A stretch of 64,000 nucleotides of DNA from assembly GCA_022495995.1 (NCBI GenBank), contig JAFEMH010006964.1, positions 1 through 64,000 on the forward strand, read 5' to 3'. Position 1 is the first letter of the stretch, and each line of letters starts with the position of its first letter. A model generated the notes under the pieces. That model worked only from the letters and a program-made list of their open reading frames with translations, searched no databases and had not been told where the DNA came from. Positions 21,776 through 33,245 of the stretch are shown piece after piece. The translations under genes were made by a program, and so were the position numbers. This DNA is from Adenophora triphylla var. japonica (Eukaryota > Streptophyta > Magnoliopsida > Asterales > Campanulaceae).

Positions 21776-22870
21776 ATGGCAGTCACGAACATCAGGAATA
21801 ACATCTCTGTTACTCTTGAATTCGAGAACGTACAATATGCGATATGGGCCGAAGTCTTCAAGGTCCATGCTCGTTCTCTTGAAGTGTTGCATCATATCAT
21901 TCCTGATGCCAATGTCAAGGAACCTACTACAGATGCCGAGCTTAAGGAGTTCTCCGCATTAGACGCGAAGGTATTGGGTTGGATTTATGGCACAATTTCA
22001 CCCGACCTTCTGAATACTATTGTGGAAGCAGATCAATCGGAAATGAAGGCATGGACTACCGTGAAGGACATTTTCGAGGACAATAAGAATTCTCGTATGG
22101 TTAGCCTCGAACAATAATTCTCCGCTACTCTCATGGAGAGTTTTCCGTCCGCCTCTGCTTATTGCCAACATTTGAAGCAAATCGTCGATCAACTAAAAAA
22201 CGTCGGTTCTCCGATGGGTAATGATCGCTTAGTACTTCAAATGGTGGCAGTCTTAACTGAAGCCTACAATGGAGTTGCTAGTATTCTTCGTCAGAGTAAC
22301 CTTTGCCGAAATTCCACTAAGCTCGTTCTATGCTCATTCTCGAGGAGGAAACTGGGTTGCAAAAGAAGGCCACAACGGCTTCTGCAATGATAGCTCGTGA
22401 ATCCGTCCATCCTTTCTTCTTTCCTCCTCCAGCCGCATCGCATGGGTCCAACAGCAGTGGCTCGAAAAACAGGAATACCGGGAAGAAAGGTTCCGGCTCT
22501 AACATATCTGGTGGTAAAAAGGGTTTGGGTTCGAATGGTAAGAATGGGTCTCAATGGCAGTTTGATGGGGCTCAACAGCAGCCGTGGAATCAGCCTTGGA
22601 ACGGGGGACAGCAGCCGTGGCATAACAATGGCGGTAATGGTACTGGGCAGTTTGGCAATAGCGGTGGCTCTGGACAGCAGAATTGGGGACAGCCTTGGCC
22701 TGCTCCGTGGGCTGTTCCTCCTTGTCCATATCCCACGGCAGCAGGGTGGTCTCGGCCTCCCTCCTCTACACGGCAACCATCATAGAAGCCAAGTATTTTG
22801 GGTCAAAGGCTACAAGCTTATGCCGCCTCAACTTGTCCTACGGACGTAGAGTCAGCCATGCACACCTAGA
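21776..22870 (+). pseudogene. Copia-H gag
   Basis: The N-terminal part (MAVTNIRNNISVTLEF, then YAIWAEVFKVHARSLEV) is a copia gag of the UBN2 type without an obvious CCHC knuckle. A stop after EQ at 22117 and frame changes separate it from the next pieces (22133 on; 22330-22785). The C-terminal part is low-complexity, rich in Gly, Asn, Gln and Trp (GGNGTGQFGNSGGSGQQNWG). Confidence 0.7.
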
Positions 22871-22872
22871 GT

Positions 22873-24525
22873 TTGAATCAACCTGCTCCAAACTGGCATA
22901 TGGACTCGGCTTCCACTTCCCACATGACATCGGACTCAGGTACTCTTTCACCCTATTTTCATTTACGCACACATCATGGCATCACCGTAGGAAACGGTCA
23001 TTCAATTCCAATAGAGGGTTATGGAAATACCTCACTTTTACCGTCCCATCCCAATCTCACTCTTAAAAATGTTCTTCATGTACCTAAATTAATCAAAAGC
23101 TTAGTATCAGTTCGTAAGTTTACCACTGATAATTCTGTGTCTGTGGAGTTTGACCCTTTTGGTTTTTCTGTGAAGGATTACCAGACGGGGCGACACATTA
23201 TGAGATGTGAGAGTAAAGGTGATCTGTATCCAGTTACAACCCCAAGGTCGACCAATCTTCAGTTTTCTTTTGCCGCTTTATCTCCGAGTTAATGGCATGA
23301 ACGTTTGGGTCATCCCGGCACTCCAGTCATGGACTCTCTTCATAGTAATAAATTCATAGATTGTAATAGGTCAAACTCTTCTCATGTTTGTCAAGCATGT
23401 GCTCTAGGAAAACATGTGAAACTTCCTTTTGAACAATCTACTTCTAGTACTTTATTTCTGTTTGATATAATTCATAGTGATTTATGGACTTCACCTGTTT
23501 TGAGTTCGCCTGATCATCATTATTATCTGTTATTCCTTGATGATTTTTCTCGTTATTTATGGATTTTTCCTTTAGCTCATAAGTCAGATGTGTACTCTAC
23601 TTTTTTATCGTTTCGCCAATTTGTGAAAACACAATTTGAAAAGGACATTAAAACATTCCAATGTGATAATGGACGCAAATTTGATAATAATCAATTTTGG
23701 GATTTTTGTAAAAATTATGGACTTTCTTTCCATCTCTCTTGTCTATATACTTCAGCCCAAAATGGCATATCCGAACGAAAAATACGAACCATAAACAATA
23801 TGACTCGTACGTTGTTATCGCATGCTAGTCTCCCTTCCTCTTTTTGGCATCATGCGGCACATATGGCAGCGTATCTTCTAAATATTCTTCCAAATAAATC
23901 ACTTGGTTTTCATTCGCCTGTACAAGTGCTATATCGAAAGGACCCGACTTTTAATCATCTACGGGTTTTTGGTTGCTTATGCTACGCATTGTTTCCCTCC
24001 CCAACGATCAATAAACTTCAAGCTAGATCGTCTCCGTGTGTGTTTTTGGGATATCCTACTCATCATAGAGGATTTAAATGTTATAATTTTTTCACTCGTA
24101 AAATTATAATATGTCGTCATGTCATTTTTGATGAAACAAAATTCCCATACTCATTATTTCACACAAATGAACCCACATCTTATGTTTTCTTGGATGATGA
24201 TCTTTCTCCTCTTCTCATGGCCAAATTACAGACCCCTACCAACACTACTGAGCCGCCCCAAACAGTGACCCAAACAGCCCCTCGGCAGCCCCTCATTCTC
24301 GGCCAAACTGTGCCTCATTCTCAGCCCAGTCGTTCGGCCGAACCTCCTGCTGTGCCGCCTCCTTCTCTTGGTCCAGTTACGAGAAGTCAACATGGGATTT
24401 TTAAGCCTAAAATTCCTTTTAGTCTTCACACCACTGTTCTAAATCACCCGTTCCAAAAAATCCCATTTCTGCCCTCCATGACCCTAATTGGAAAATGGCA
24501 ATGCATGATGAATATAATGCGTTAA
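22873..24525 (+). pseudogene. Copia-H protease and integrase
   Basis: WHMDSASTSHMTSDSG is the protease active-site region (D-S-A). A TAA at 23290-23292 interrupts the frame just before WHERLGHPG, the start of the GAG-pre-integrase domain; the same frame then continues (23305 on). Integrase motifs are IHSDLWTSPV, LDDFSRYLWIFP, QCDNGRKFDN and AQNGISERKIRT (catalytic D, D, E), then FGCLCYALF and VFLGYP. The last part is a Pro/Thr-rich linker. Confidence 0.8.
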
Positions 24526-25208
24526 TTGAAAATAAGACGTGGGAGTTGATGCCCCGTCCCACTAATGCTAATATTATTCGATGTATGTGGATCCTTACTC
24601 GTAAAGACAGGGCAGATGGATCTTTTGAGCGACATAAAGCTCGTCTTGTGTGTAACGGGAAAACTCAACGAGTCGGTATTGATTGTGGAGAGACTTTTAG
24701 TCCAGTTGTTAAACCGGCCACGATTCGTTTGGTGCTAAATCTTGCGGTTTCTAGGAAATGGCCAATGCATCAGCTTGATGTTAAAAACGCCTTTTTGCAT
24801 GGAGACCTTCAGAAGACGGTTTATATGCATCAACTGGTTGGGTTTCGAGACAAGGAATTTCCGGATCATGTTTGCTTGCTAAAGAGGTCATTGTATGGAC
24901 TTAAGCAAGCCCCTCGAGCTTGGTATAAGCGTTTTGGGGATCATGTTACTTCTCTTGGGTTTAAACAAAGTTGCAGCGATAGCTCTTTGTTTGTTTTCGG
25001 TGGGAATGGTTCCATGGCATACTTGTTGGTATACGTCGACGACGACATAATTTTAACTGCATCTTCGGAGGAGTTATGTTTGGAAATTATTTCGGCTCTT
25101 AGCAAGGAATTTGCCATGAAAGACTTGGGAAGTTTGAGCTCTTTTTGGGGCATTGTTGTTACTCACCGCTCGGGTTCTTTATTTCTTTCGCAACGAAAAC
25201 TAGTTTAG
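24495..25208 (+). pseudogene. Copia-H reverse transcriptase, truncated
   Basis: This 237-codon frame, shifted relative to integrase, begins at MAMHDEYNALIENKTWELMP. It contains KARLVCNGKTQ, LDVKNAFLHGDL, LYGLKQAPRAWY and the polymerase motif YVDDD (an extra D). It ends at FLSQRKLV followed by a stop, where unrelated sequence begins. Confidence 0.85.
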
Positions 25209-25710
25209 GTATGAAAACCAAACAACCCCTATAGTTGGGGTACTATATTTGCATTTTTTTCCTTAAGAATATTAAGTACATTAATTGCTTTTCATATGGA
25301 TAATAAAGCGAGAAAAATAATATGAATGGTGTAGAGAGTGAGTTAAGGGTATTAAGAGCAACAAATAGATATATTTAAATGCTTAGAATTTTGAAAAGAT
25401 AAGAAAAGCTTAGAATTTAAGAAAATTAAAATTAAGTGACTAATAAACACCCCAAGCATGAAGCCAACCTACCACCAGCTTATGTTCCCTACCCGCAAAG
25501 CCAATCTTCATATGATCACATGAAAATCATGTAACGAGTACTTGAATTAATCCCTCTATTTACCAAAAAAAAAAAAAGAAAAAAAAAAATTGAGTCTGAT
25601 CAGATATATATGGCCACTCTAAAAGGCTTTCAGGATTGAAGCTATATGCACATCAATCTTTCCTGGTTTCGATTAATTCGCTCTTCGCAGACACACGATT
25701 CAGGAGAAAA
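25209..25710. other. 5' region of the lectin gene
   Basis: AT-rich sequence with an A-rich tract at 25563-25590. It sits between the truncated Copia-H and the lectin start codon, so the upstream promoter of the lectin has been cut by, or lies within reach of, the transposon remnant. No clear TATA box was chosen. Confidence 0.4.
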
Positions 25711-27379
25711 ATGGTATTAGATTTTCTCTCTTAATATTTTGCAGAGTTAATTAGCTTGGCTGATCCATACGATAGTTGATACTACTGTATTTGATTCATA
25801 TTTTGCAGGCAACAGAAGTTTCAGTTGTTGGACCATGGGGTGGTCAAGGTGGACAACCATGGTCATATGTGCCCAAAGGTGCATTAAGTCATATTTCCTT
25901 AACATATGGTGATATTATTGACTCCATACGCTTTACAAGTCAAGATGAATTCGGCAATTCCGAAGTCTCCGATCAATTTGGCAGTACTATGGCGGGCAGC
26001 AACAACGCTGAGGTAAACAATACGATCAAAACAATGTATTGCATTTCATAGTAATTTTTTCTCATGGTATTCCAACGGTTACAGATTGATATCGATACCA
26101 AGGCCGAGAAGCTCAGTGGCATTAGTGGTACGTTTGGTGCGTACGATAACATGCAACTAGTTATAACATCGCTGTCTTTTACCACAGACAAGAATAAAAG
26201 TTATGGACCTTTTGGTACTACCGGGGAAAATGATTTCTCATTTGACGTTACTTACTATCAAATTATAAGTGGGTTTCATGGTCGTAGTGGTTGGCACCTT
26301 GACGCTATTGGAGTGTTTCTAAAGCCTAAAAGTAACCTAAGTGTTGGTCCATGGGGTTCTCAAGAGTCTGGAAACGGCCAGTGGACTTATGAGCCAAAGG
26401 GCGTGATATCTAATATTTCCATCACGCATGATGATGTTATATACTCCCTCCGTCCCACTATAGTTGACACCCAAGGAGTGGGCACGGGAACTAAGAAGAA
26501 ACAATTAAATAAAGAAAATGTGTGGTAGAAAATGAAGAGAGAGAATGAGTGGGGTAAATAGTAGTGTTGGTTGAATAAATTGAGTGGTGGAAAATGAAGA
26601 GAGAGAATTAGTGGTGGGGTCCATCTAATATAAAAATATAAAAACTAGGTTATTTTTGGAAGGTGTCAAGTGAAGTGGGACGGCCCAAAATGGAAAGAAG
26701 TGTCAAGTATAGTGGGACGGAGGGAGTACTCTATTAGCTTCACGAGTCAATATGACAAGGGTAATGTGGACCACTCAGAAACATTCGGATGGAGTACCGG
26801 TAGTAAAAGTGATGAGGTAATTAACCATAATCACCTAGCTCTATGAATCTGGAGTGTTTCTCTCAAATTTTTTCGTGTTATTTATCTTATGCATGGACTT
26901 TAGCAGATAGTAATAGACACCGAGAATGAGAAGCTCAACTGCATAAGTGGGACTGTTGGTGACAAAAGTGGTTATGTGGCCATAACTTCCCTGTCATTTT
27001 CCACGGACAAGAAGAAGTCTTTTGGTCCGTTTGGCGCCCCAAGTGGAACCGCCTTCTCATTGCTGGTTAAAGATCAAGGATTCATTGGGTTTCATGGTCG
27101 TTCTGGCTCGTGGCTTGACGCTATTGGAGTTTACCTAAAGCCTCTAGATGAACAAAGTTTCAGTCAATGGGGTAATCAGGAGCCAGGAAATGAATGGTCG
27201 TATGTGCCAAAGGGTACCATATCCCATATGTCACTCACTCATGATGAAGCTATTAACACCATTAGCTTCACAAGCCAAGACGACGAGGGTAATTTGGACC
27301 ATTCAAAAACATTCGGATGGACGACTGGAACTAAAACTAGTGAGGTACAGAGTATATCTTTGGTTGGGGTGTGTGCGTG

Positions 27380-27410
<31 letters not shown>

Positions 27411-27590
27411 TCGTCATTTTTTGTCTCTAACAATCTTTAGTAATCTTGAACAGATTGACATTGAGATTAAGGAGGAGAAACTAAACAACATAAGCGGGAC
27501 AACTGATCTAAGATCTGGATATCTTGTTGTGACCTCGTTATCATTTTCCACGGACAAAAATACCGTATTTGGACCTGAACATACTAAAAG
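25711..27590 (+). pseudogene. Jacalin-related lectin with tandem domains, disrupted
   Basis: A minimal first exon ATG (25711-25713), a GT-AG intron, then phase-0 exons: 25809-26012, 26085-26816 (interrupted), 26907-27344 and 27454-27590. The exons encode repeated jacalin domains, each with a VGPWGG- or GNQEPGNEW-type start, YVPKGALSHISLT, an ISGTFG strand and GFHGRSG....LDAIGV. Jacalin-related lectins bind sugars, often mannose, in cytosol or nucleus. Exon 26085-26816 contains a Stowaway MITE. The last domain is cut at 27590 by the LTR of Tat-E, so no complete product is expected. A (TA)n repeat lies in the last intron. Confidence 0.85.
26444..26726. mobile_element. Stowaway-like MITE inside a lectin exon
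   Basis: The 283-bp element with perfect inverted CTCCCTCCGTCCCACTATA ends is flanked by TA (26442-26443 and 26727-26728). The jacalin reading frame stops being recognisable at VIYS and resumes as ISFTSQYDKGN directly after the element, so the insertion is clean. Its sequence is closely similar to the MITE at 15355-15636. Confidence 0.95.
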
Positions 27591-28226
27591 TGTCGAGTTG
27601 GGCCAAGCGAGTAAAGCCCAATCATATGCTGCCGTGACCTTTGCATTCTTAATGAGTCTGGCCCAATAACCATAAGGCCCAAGGCCCAGCAACAGGATCA
27701 GTCGACCTAAGCTCATTGTCCGATCTCTAAGATCCCGACCTAGCTTGGTCCGACTATACGATCCATGCTCTCATTCGGGTACGATCCAGCTCTACCCGTC
27801 AGTCAGGTCGACCTATCTCAATAGGCAACCTCGACCTAACCAGTGTCGACCTAATCAAACAAGACGTGGGCGTAACTCTTTCCATAACCGGTTCCCTACA
27901 AATCAGGAGCCATATCAGGACACGTTCCCATGATACGTAACTGTCCCTAGAATCACGGAGCTCAGGTAGCCCACCAAAAATAACCACTCTCATCAACTAT
28001 AAATACTTCATCACTACCACGGTTATAAGGTAACTGTAATTTTGTCATTTGAATTATCTCTATTCAATACATTTTTGCTCTCCAAATCATATACTTACTC
28101 TCACGCCCGAGGGTCTAAGCCGGAGACACATCCGGCTAGTCGTGAGTTCTGATTTCAGGTCAAGGAGCTAGGTGATCAGTCCTGCCACGTGGAGGAAGAT
28201 TGATAAGCACATTTCCTGCGGCATCA
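27591..28226 (+). repeat. 5' LTR of Tat-E
   Basis: It begins TGTCGAGTTGGGCC in the middle of a lectin exon and ends GCGGCATCA. The following GTTTGGTTCCATTGCCGGGA matches the position and form of the primer region of Tat/Athila gypsy elements (compare TGGCGCCGTTGCCGGGGA). Length is 636 bp. The partner LTR is missing. Confidence 0.75.
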
Positions 28227-28292
28227 GTTTGGTTCCATTGCCGGGAAACGAGTGCATAGCTTGACCTCGAAGTTTTTCTTCAATCCACAATC

Positions 28293-28427
28293 ATGGTAAC
28301 CCCAGACGGGCATGTTACAGAGGCTTCTGACGAATTCAATGAAGTGAATGTCAACACCAACACCAATGCTAATGACAATGCAAATGCTAATTTGCCCCCT
28401 CCTCCTCCTCTTCGTCATCATGCTAGG
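28293..28427 (+). pseudogene. Tat-E gag, N-terminal 45 codons
   Basis: The ATG at 28293 lies 66 bp after the LTR. The peptide is rich in Asn, then Pro (NTNTNANDNANANLPPPPP). It is cut at the target duplication CTAGG of Chromo-F, and the frame resumes at 33684. Removing the insertion and one duplication leaves the gag frame open. Confidence 0.75.
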
Positions 28428-28860
28428 TGATGCCTTGAGGCTAGAGATAAAGACCGAACGCCAAGAACAAGAACAATATTAAAAGCAAAGCTTTCTCTAA
28501 TTCAATAATCAAAAGTCTGCCGTTAATAAAACCCTAAAACACTTTAAATACTAAGGAGAAACCTAAAACATCAGTCCTGGAACAACTACCAATAATAGCC
28601 CTACTTAAGTTTGGTATAAAATCAAGACAAAATCAGCAAATAGAATAAAAAAATATTGTTACGAAATCTGCCCCCGCCAGGGGACGAGTCGTCCATGAAG
28701 GGACGAGTCGTCCTTCATGAACCCCCTTCTGAATCAGCCGTCCCTGCCTGGAGGACGAATTGCCTTGGTTGGGGACGAGTCGTCCCTGTGAGCTTGAACT
28801 GATGTAGCTTCAGCAACTGATGAAACTTCAGCAATCTTCTTGTTGATAATCCCGACATCA
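28428..28860 (-). repeat. 3' LTR of Chromo-F
   Basis: The ends are TGATG...CATCA on both strands. On the plus strand the first bases are TGATGCCTTGAGG. It contains three copies of the palindrome GGACGAGTCGTCC (28682-28694, 28701-28713, 28773-28785). The pol frame reads into it to 28734. Confidence 0.95.
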
Positions 28861-29900
28861 TCCTCCCCTCCTTTGAAGAGACTCGACCACGAGTCAATCT
28901 GTCCACACACATCCCCACGATAAGCAGTTAAATCCGATACATTAAACGTTGGAGAGACATTATAATTATCCGGTAAATCAATCTTGTATGCATTGTCATT
29001 AATCCTCTCCAAAACCTGAAATGGCCCATCCGCACGAGGTTGAAGCTTACCGAATCGTCCCGACGGAAACCGCTCCTTACGCAAGTGAATCCAAACTAAA
29101 TCACCAGGCTGGAAAACAATCCTCCTGCGATGATCATCTGCCCTCTGCTTGTACTTGTCATTCTGTTGAATAATGCGCTGACGAACTTGGTCATGGAGCT
29201 CCTTGATTTGCGTGGCACGCTCATCAGCATCAGCACTATACTGACCACTAATTGGAAGAGCTATCAAATCCAACGGACTAAAAGGGTTACGGCCATAGAC
29301 AACTTGGAATGGACTTTTACCCGTCGTACGGTTCTGTGATTGATTATAGGCGAACTCAGCTTGTGCAAGAATCAAATCCCATTGACGTGGTTTGTCACCC
29401 ACCAAACTACGCAATAAATTACCCAAACTCCGATTCGCAATTTCAGTTTGCCCATTCGTCTGTGGGTGATACGAACTGCTAAATTGCAACCGCGAACCCA
29501 TCTTCCTCCACAAAGTGCGCCAGAAATGACTAATAAACTTCACATCCCGATCTGAAGTGAGAGACTTGGGAACCCCATGTAATTTCACAATCTCTTTAAA
29601 ATACAAATCAGCGACCTGTGACGCATCAAAAGTTTTACTACAAGGAACAAAGTGCGCCATTTTAGAGAAGCGATCCACCACAACCATGATAGAGTCCTTC
29701 TGTCGTTGAGTCCGAGGCAACCCCAAAACGAAATCCAAACTGACATCTTCCCACGGTGCAATTGGGACTGGCAACGGAGTATAAAGTCCCGCATTAGTTT
29801 TGCGAGTCTTAGCGACATGGCACACACGGCACTTCTCTACAAATCTAGCAACATCACGCTCTAACCTTGGCCAAAAAAACTGCTCAGCAACTAACGCCAT
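28734..29900 (-). CDS. Chromo-F integrase, C-terminus encoded by the LTR
   Basis: This 388-codon frame holds the zinc-region Cys pair CRVCH, the DDE core (D56 in SLDFVLG, D117 in TSDRDVKF, E153 in HPQTNGQTE; 35 residues between the last two) and a C-terminal [19 protein letters not shown] region typical of chromovirus integrases. No chromodomain is obvious. The final 40 or so residues are encoded by the polypurine tract and U3 of the 3' LTR. It is out of frame with RT by one base near 29899. Integrase inserts element DNA into the host genome. Confidence 0.85.
   Translation of the reverse strand: MALVAEQFFWPRLERDVARFVEKCRVCHVAKTRKTNAGLYTPLPVPIAPWEDVSLDFVLGLPRTQRQKDSIMVVVDRFSKMAHFVPCSKTFDASQVADLYFKEIVKLHGVPKSLTSDRDVKFISHFWRTLWRKMGSRLQFSSSYHPQTNGQTEIANRSLGNLLRSLVGDKPRQWDLILAQAEFAYNQSQNRTTGKSPFQVVYGRNPFSPLDLIALPISGQYSADADERATQIKELHDQVRQRIIQQNDKYKQRADDHRRRIVFQPGDLVWIHLRKERFPSGRFGKLQPRADGPFQVLERINDNAYKIDLPDNYNVSPTFNVSDLTAYRGDVCGQIDSWSSLFKGGEDDVGIINKKIAEVSSVAEATSVQAHRDDSSPTKAIRPPGRDG
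28861..28873 (-). other. Polypurine tract of Chromo-F
   Basis: On the minus strand AAGGAGGGGAGGA directly precedes the 3' LTR, the place where plus-strand DNA synthesis is primed. It is at the same time part of the integrase reading frame. Confidence 0.85.
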
Positions 29901-31234
29901 CGTTTGTCTCTCCCAAAATGGCCTGCAAGACCTCCTTCATGATTTTCAGAAATAATCAAAGCACGAAGCGAGCAAACAGGGATGCACAACCGATTCCCCT
30001 TGAACAAATACCTCTTAGAAAGAACAAACTGCTGGAAAACTCCGACAGAACATTTTTGCCAAATATCACTGAAGAACGAATCATCACGATATAAATCCTT
30101 CATAGTATCAAACCCAATCACCTCAATATGCATAGTGTTAAGCAATGAGTGACGACGACTCAATGCATCAGCAACACGATTCTGAACCCCAGCCTTGTGC
30201 TTGATCACAAAAGTAAAAATCTGAATAAATTCAACCCACTTAGCATGTCGTAGGTTAAGCTTATGTTGCCCTTGTATAAACTTGAGTGCCTCATGATCAG
30301 AATACAAAACAAATTCTTTAGAAAGGAAATAATGTTGCCAATGTTCCAAGGAACGAACAATAGCATAAAACTCCTTGTCATAAGTTGAATACTTCCTGCG
30401 AGCTTCATTCAACTTTTCACTAAAGAAGCATATGGGTTTGTGATTCTGACTCAAAACACCCCCAATACCCACATTCGAAGCATCACAATGGACCTCGAAC
30501 ACGTCATCAAAATTGGGTAGAACCAATACAGGAGCAGTAGTCACCATAGATTTTAAAAGGTGAAACGCCTTCTCAGCCTCACTAGTCCATACAAAGACAC
30601 CCCCTTTAAAGCATTCAGTAATAGGGGCAATAATGCTACTAAAATTGCGAATAAAGCGACGATAAAAGGAAGCCAACCCATGGAATCGTCGAATGTCATG
30701 AATAGTCGTCGGTGCAGGCCAACTTGTAATAGCCTCTACCTTTGACTCATCCATCATAATACCATCCTTAGACACAATATAACCCAAGAAAGTCACTTGT
30801 GAAGTAAAAAAGTGACATTTCTTCTGATTAGCAAATACCTTTTGCTCCCTCAACACATCAAAAATCAGCCGTAGGTGATCCAAATGTTGCTCTACAGAAC
30901 GACTATAAACCAAGATATCATCGAAATAAACAACAACAAACATACCGATGAATGGTCTGAAAATCTGGTTCATAAGGCGCATGAAAGTGCTCGGAGCATT
31001 AGACAACCCAAACGGCATCACCATCCACTCGTATAAGCCATCGCGAGTCTTGAAAGCTGTTTTCCATTCATCCCCCGGACGGACACGTATCTGATGATAA
31101 CCACTCCGCAAATCAATTTTGGAGAATACCACCGCACCATGCAACTGATCAAGCAAATCATCAATCCGCGGAATAGGGAATCGATACTTGATGGTGATTT
31201 TATTGATTGCTCGGCTATCCATACACATGCGCAA
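29891..31234 (-). CDS. Chromo-F reverse transcriptase and RNase H
   Basis: The 447-codon frame has the gypsy RT blocks [39 protein letters not shown] and the polymerase motif YFDD (near residue 103-106), then RNase H ([38 protein letters not shown]). It ends in the integrase zinc region ([13 protein letters not shown]). The preceding gag-protease frame joins it in a run of eight to nine C (31239-31247), where a one-base length change shifts the frame. The element may therefore have had one continuous Gag-Pol frame. Confidence 0.9.
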   Translation of the reverse strand: MRMCMDSRAINKITIKYRFPIPRIDDLLDQLHGAVVFSKIDLRSGYHQIRVRPGDEWKTAFKTRDGLYEWMVMPFGLSNAPSTFMRLMNQIFRPFIGMFVVVYFDDILVYSRSVEQHLDHLRLIFDVLREQKVFANQKKCHFFTSQVTFLGYIVSKDGIMMDESKVEAITSWPAPTTIHDIRRFHGLASFYRRFIRNFSSIIAPITECFKGGVFVWTSEAEKAFHLLKSMVTTAPVLVLPNFDDVFEVHCDASNVGIGGVLSQNHKPICFFSEKLNEARRKYSTYDKEFYAIVRSLEHWQHYFLSKEFVLYSDHEALKFIQGQHKLNLRHAKWVEFIQIFTFVIKHKAGVQNRVADALSRRHSLLNTMHIEVIGFDTMKDLYRDDSFFSDIWQKCSVGVFQQFVLSKRYLFKGNRLCIPVCSLRALIISENHEGGLAGHFGRDKRWR

Positions 31235-33218
31235 GGCCCCCCCCAGCCTTTGGAACCATCAAAGCAGGCACAGCACAAGGACTCATGCTTTCCCTAATAA
31301 CACCCTTTTCCAGCAACTCACGCACTTGCCTCTCCAATTCCTCATGCTCCTTTGGTCTCAAGCGATAAGCCGCTTTGTTTGGAATTGACGCGCCCGGAAT
31401 AAGATCAATGCAATGCTGAATATCCCTCATCGGTGGCAAACCCGGAGGAATCTCATCAGGTAATACATCCTTATACAAGTCCAAAAGAGGTTGGACAGCT
31501 GTAGGAATCGATACTTGCACCTGATTTTCCTCGACAACCACCAACATATAGAAGCCCTGTTCTTGTGATGCGGCTGAAGCAAACGCTGAACGACTCAAGA
31601 GTTGGTGACCAACTGGCGCCACTGCTGAACTATTCGGCACAGACTCCTTCCGCGGGTCCAGAGGGCACAATGTGACCGACACCCCATCAAACCGAAAAGT
31701 GTAAGTATTCTTGAACCCATCATGTTTAACCCGTCTATCGAACAACCAAGGACGTCCTAGCAGCAAATGACATGCATCCATAGGAACGACATCGCACCAT
31801 ACCTCATCCTTATAACGCTTGCCAATCGAAAACTGAACCAAACATCTCTTGTTCACTTTTAGTTCATTCCCCTTAATCAGCCAAGATAGTTTATATGGTT
31901 GTGGATGTGCCTCTGTTGGTAATTTCAATTTATCAACCATAGTTGTAGAAACAACATTCTCACAACTACCTCCATCAATAATAACTTTACATACCTTGCC
32001 TTGTGAAGTGCACTTGGTTTGAAAGATATTATGACGAAGCCATTGCTCATCCTCTGTAGCAGTAACATTCAAGACCCTTCGAACCACCAACGCCGCACCT
32101 TGATCTGCAAAAACCTCCTCTGTATCACTAACTGAGTCATCACCCTCATCATAAACAGGCAATTCATCGTCCACCAAGGCCACAACATGACGATTGGGAC
32201 ATTCCGCTTGAAGATGACCAAGTCTGTGACATTTGAAGCATCTAGGAGGCTGCCTTCCCCGTGGTGTATCAGGAACTGTGTTTGGTTTTGGAACAACTGG
32301 TGTTTTTGGACCAGCTGGAGTTATTCCCTTCGGTGTGCTCGAACTACTGACCCCACGACTACTAGAAAAGTCCCTGTTTTGCCACTTACTCACACCCTTC
32401 TTTCGCTTCAATTGTTTCTCAATCTTCAAAGCAAGACGACAAACATCATCATATGACCAAAACTGCTGCAGCTGAACCATATCTGATATCTCAACACGAA
32501 GGCCCCCAAGAAAACGAGCAACTGTTTGTTCATCTTCTTCGGCCACATCACATCGCATACGCAAGCGATCAAACTCATGAATAAATTCATCCACCTCCAA
32601 ATCCCCTTGTTTCAGGCTGTGATATTCAATGAATGAATCCTGTCTATAATGGTCCGGAAGAAATTTTCTACGTAATAATTTCTTCATCTTATCCCAAGAC
32701 TGAATTCGAGACTTTCCCTCACGAACCCTTTGTTTCTTAACGTGTTCCCACCAAATTGAAGCATGCTTTTTCAAATTGATAGCGACCACTTTCACCTTAC
32801 AACTATCCTTCATAGGTTTTAAATCAAAAATCCTATCAACAGTATTTAGCCAATCAATGAACTCATCAGGGTGAGATTTACCTTCAAACTCCGGGATTTC
32901 AAGCTTGAATCCGATATCCTTTGAAGAATCCTCCTCATCCCTATACCGACGCCCATGATTTCCGTCAAAGGGATTGATTCCCTCATGATACTCCTCCCCC
33001 TCGGATGAACTACCCGATTAAGAATCCACAACCGATGGAGTCCTCCCACGATTTCTGCGATTCTGGAGTTGAAGCATCTGAACCTGTCTTCGCAGAGCGT
33101 CAATCTCAATATCACGCAAGTCACGCTCACGAGGTTGATCAATGTCTTCAGCAACCGCTCTGCGGCCCCTACCACGACCACCACGTCCGCCACGACCACC
33201 GCGTCCTCGTTCGACCAT
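31215..33218 (-). pseudogene. Chromo-F gag and protease, one in-frame stop
   Basis: It starts at 33218 with a Gly/Arg-rich N-terminus (RGGRGGRGGRGRGRR). A TAA near 33016-33018 interrupts the frame after 66 codons, and the same frame then runs to 31215. It holds the retrotransposon gag domain (WWEHVKKQRV, FIHEFDRLRMRCDV), a CCHC knuckle (CFKCHRLGHLQAEC), a protease-like DGGSCENVVS and the start of RT (LRPKEHEELERQVRELLEKG). Gag would package the element RNA. Confidence 0.85.
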
Positions 33219-33232
33219 TTAACGAACCAGGA

Positions 33233-33245
33233 AACTGATACCAAA
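33233..33245 (-). other. Primer binding site of Chromo-F
   Basis: Next to the 5' LTR the minus strand reads TTTGGTATCAGTTTCC, compatible with priming by initiator tRNA-Met through TGGTATCAG. Confidence 0.7.

Larger units (their letters stand above)
21758..25208 (+). mobile_element. Ty1/copia retrotransposon Copia-H, truncated at both ends
   Basis: The plus strand shows gag, protease, integrase and reverse transcriptase in copia order. It stops abruptly after about 240 codons of RT, with no RNase H or 3' LTR. Upstream of gag there is no primer site. The coding region has at least one in-frame stop and two frameshifts. Confidence 0.8.

Noticed and set aside
22291..22776. Minus-strand Pro/Arg-rich open frame
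   Set aside because: It is the reverse of the Gly/Asn/Gln-rich gag region of Copia-H, a compositional shadow.
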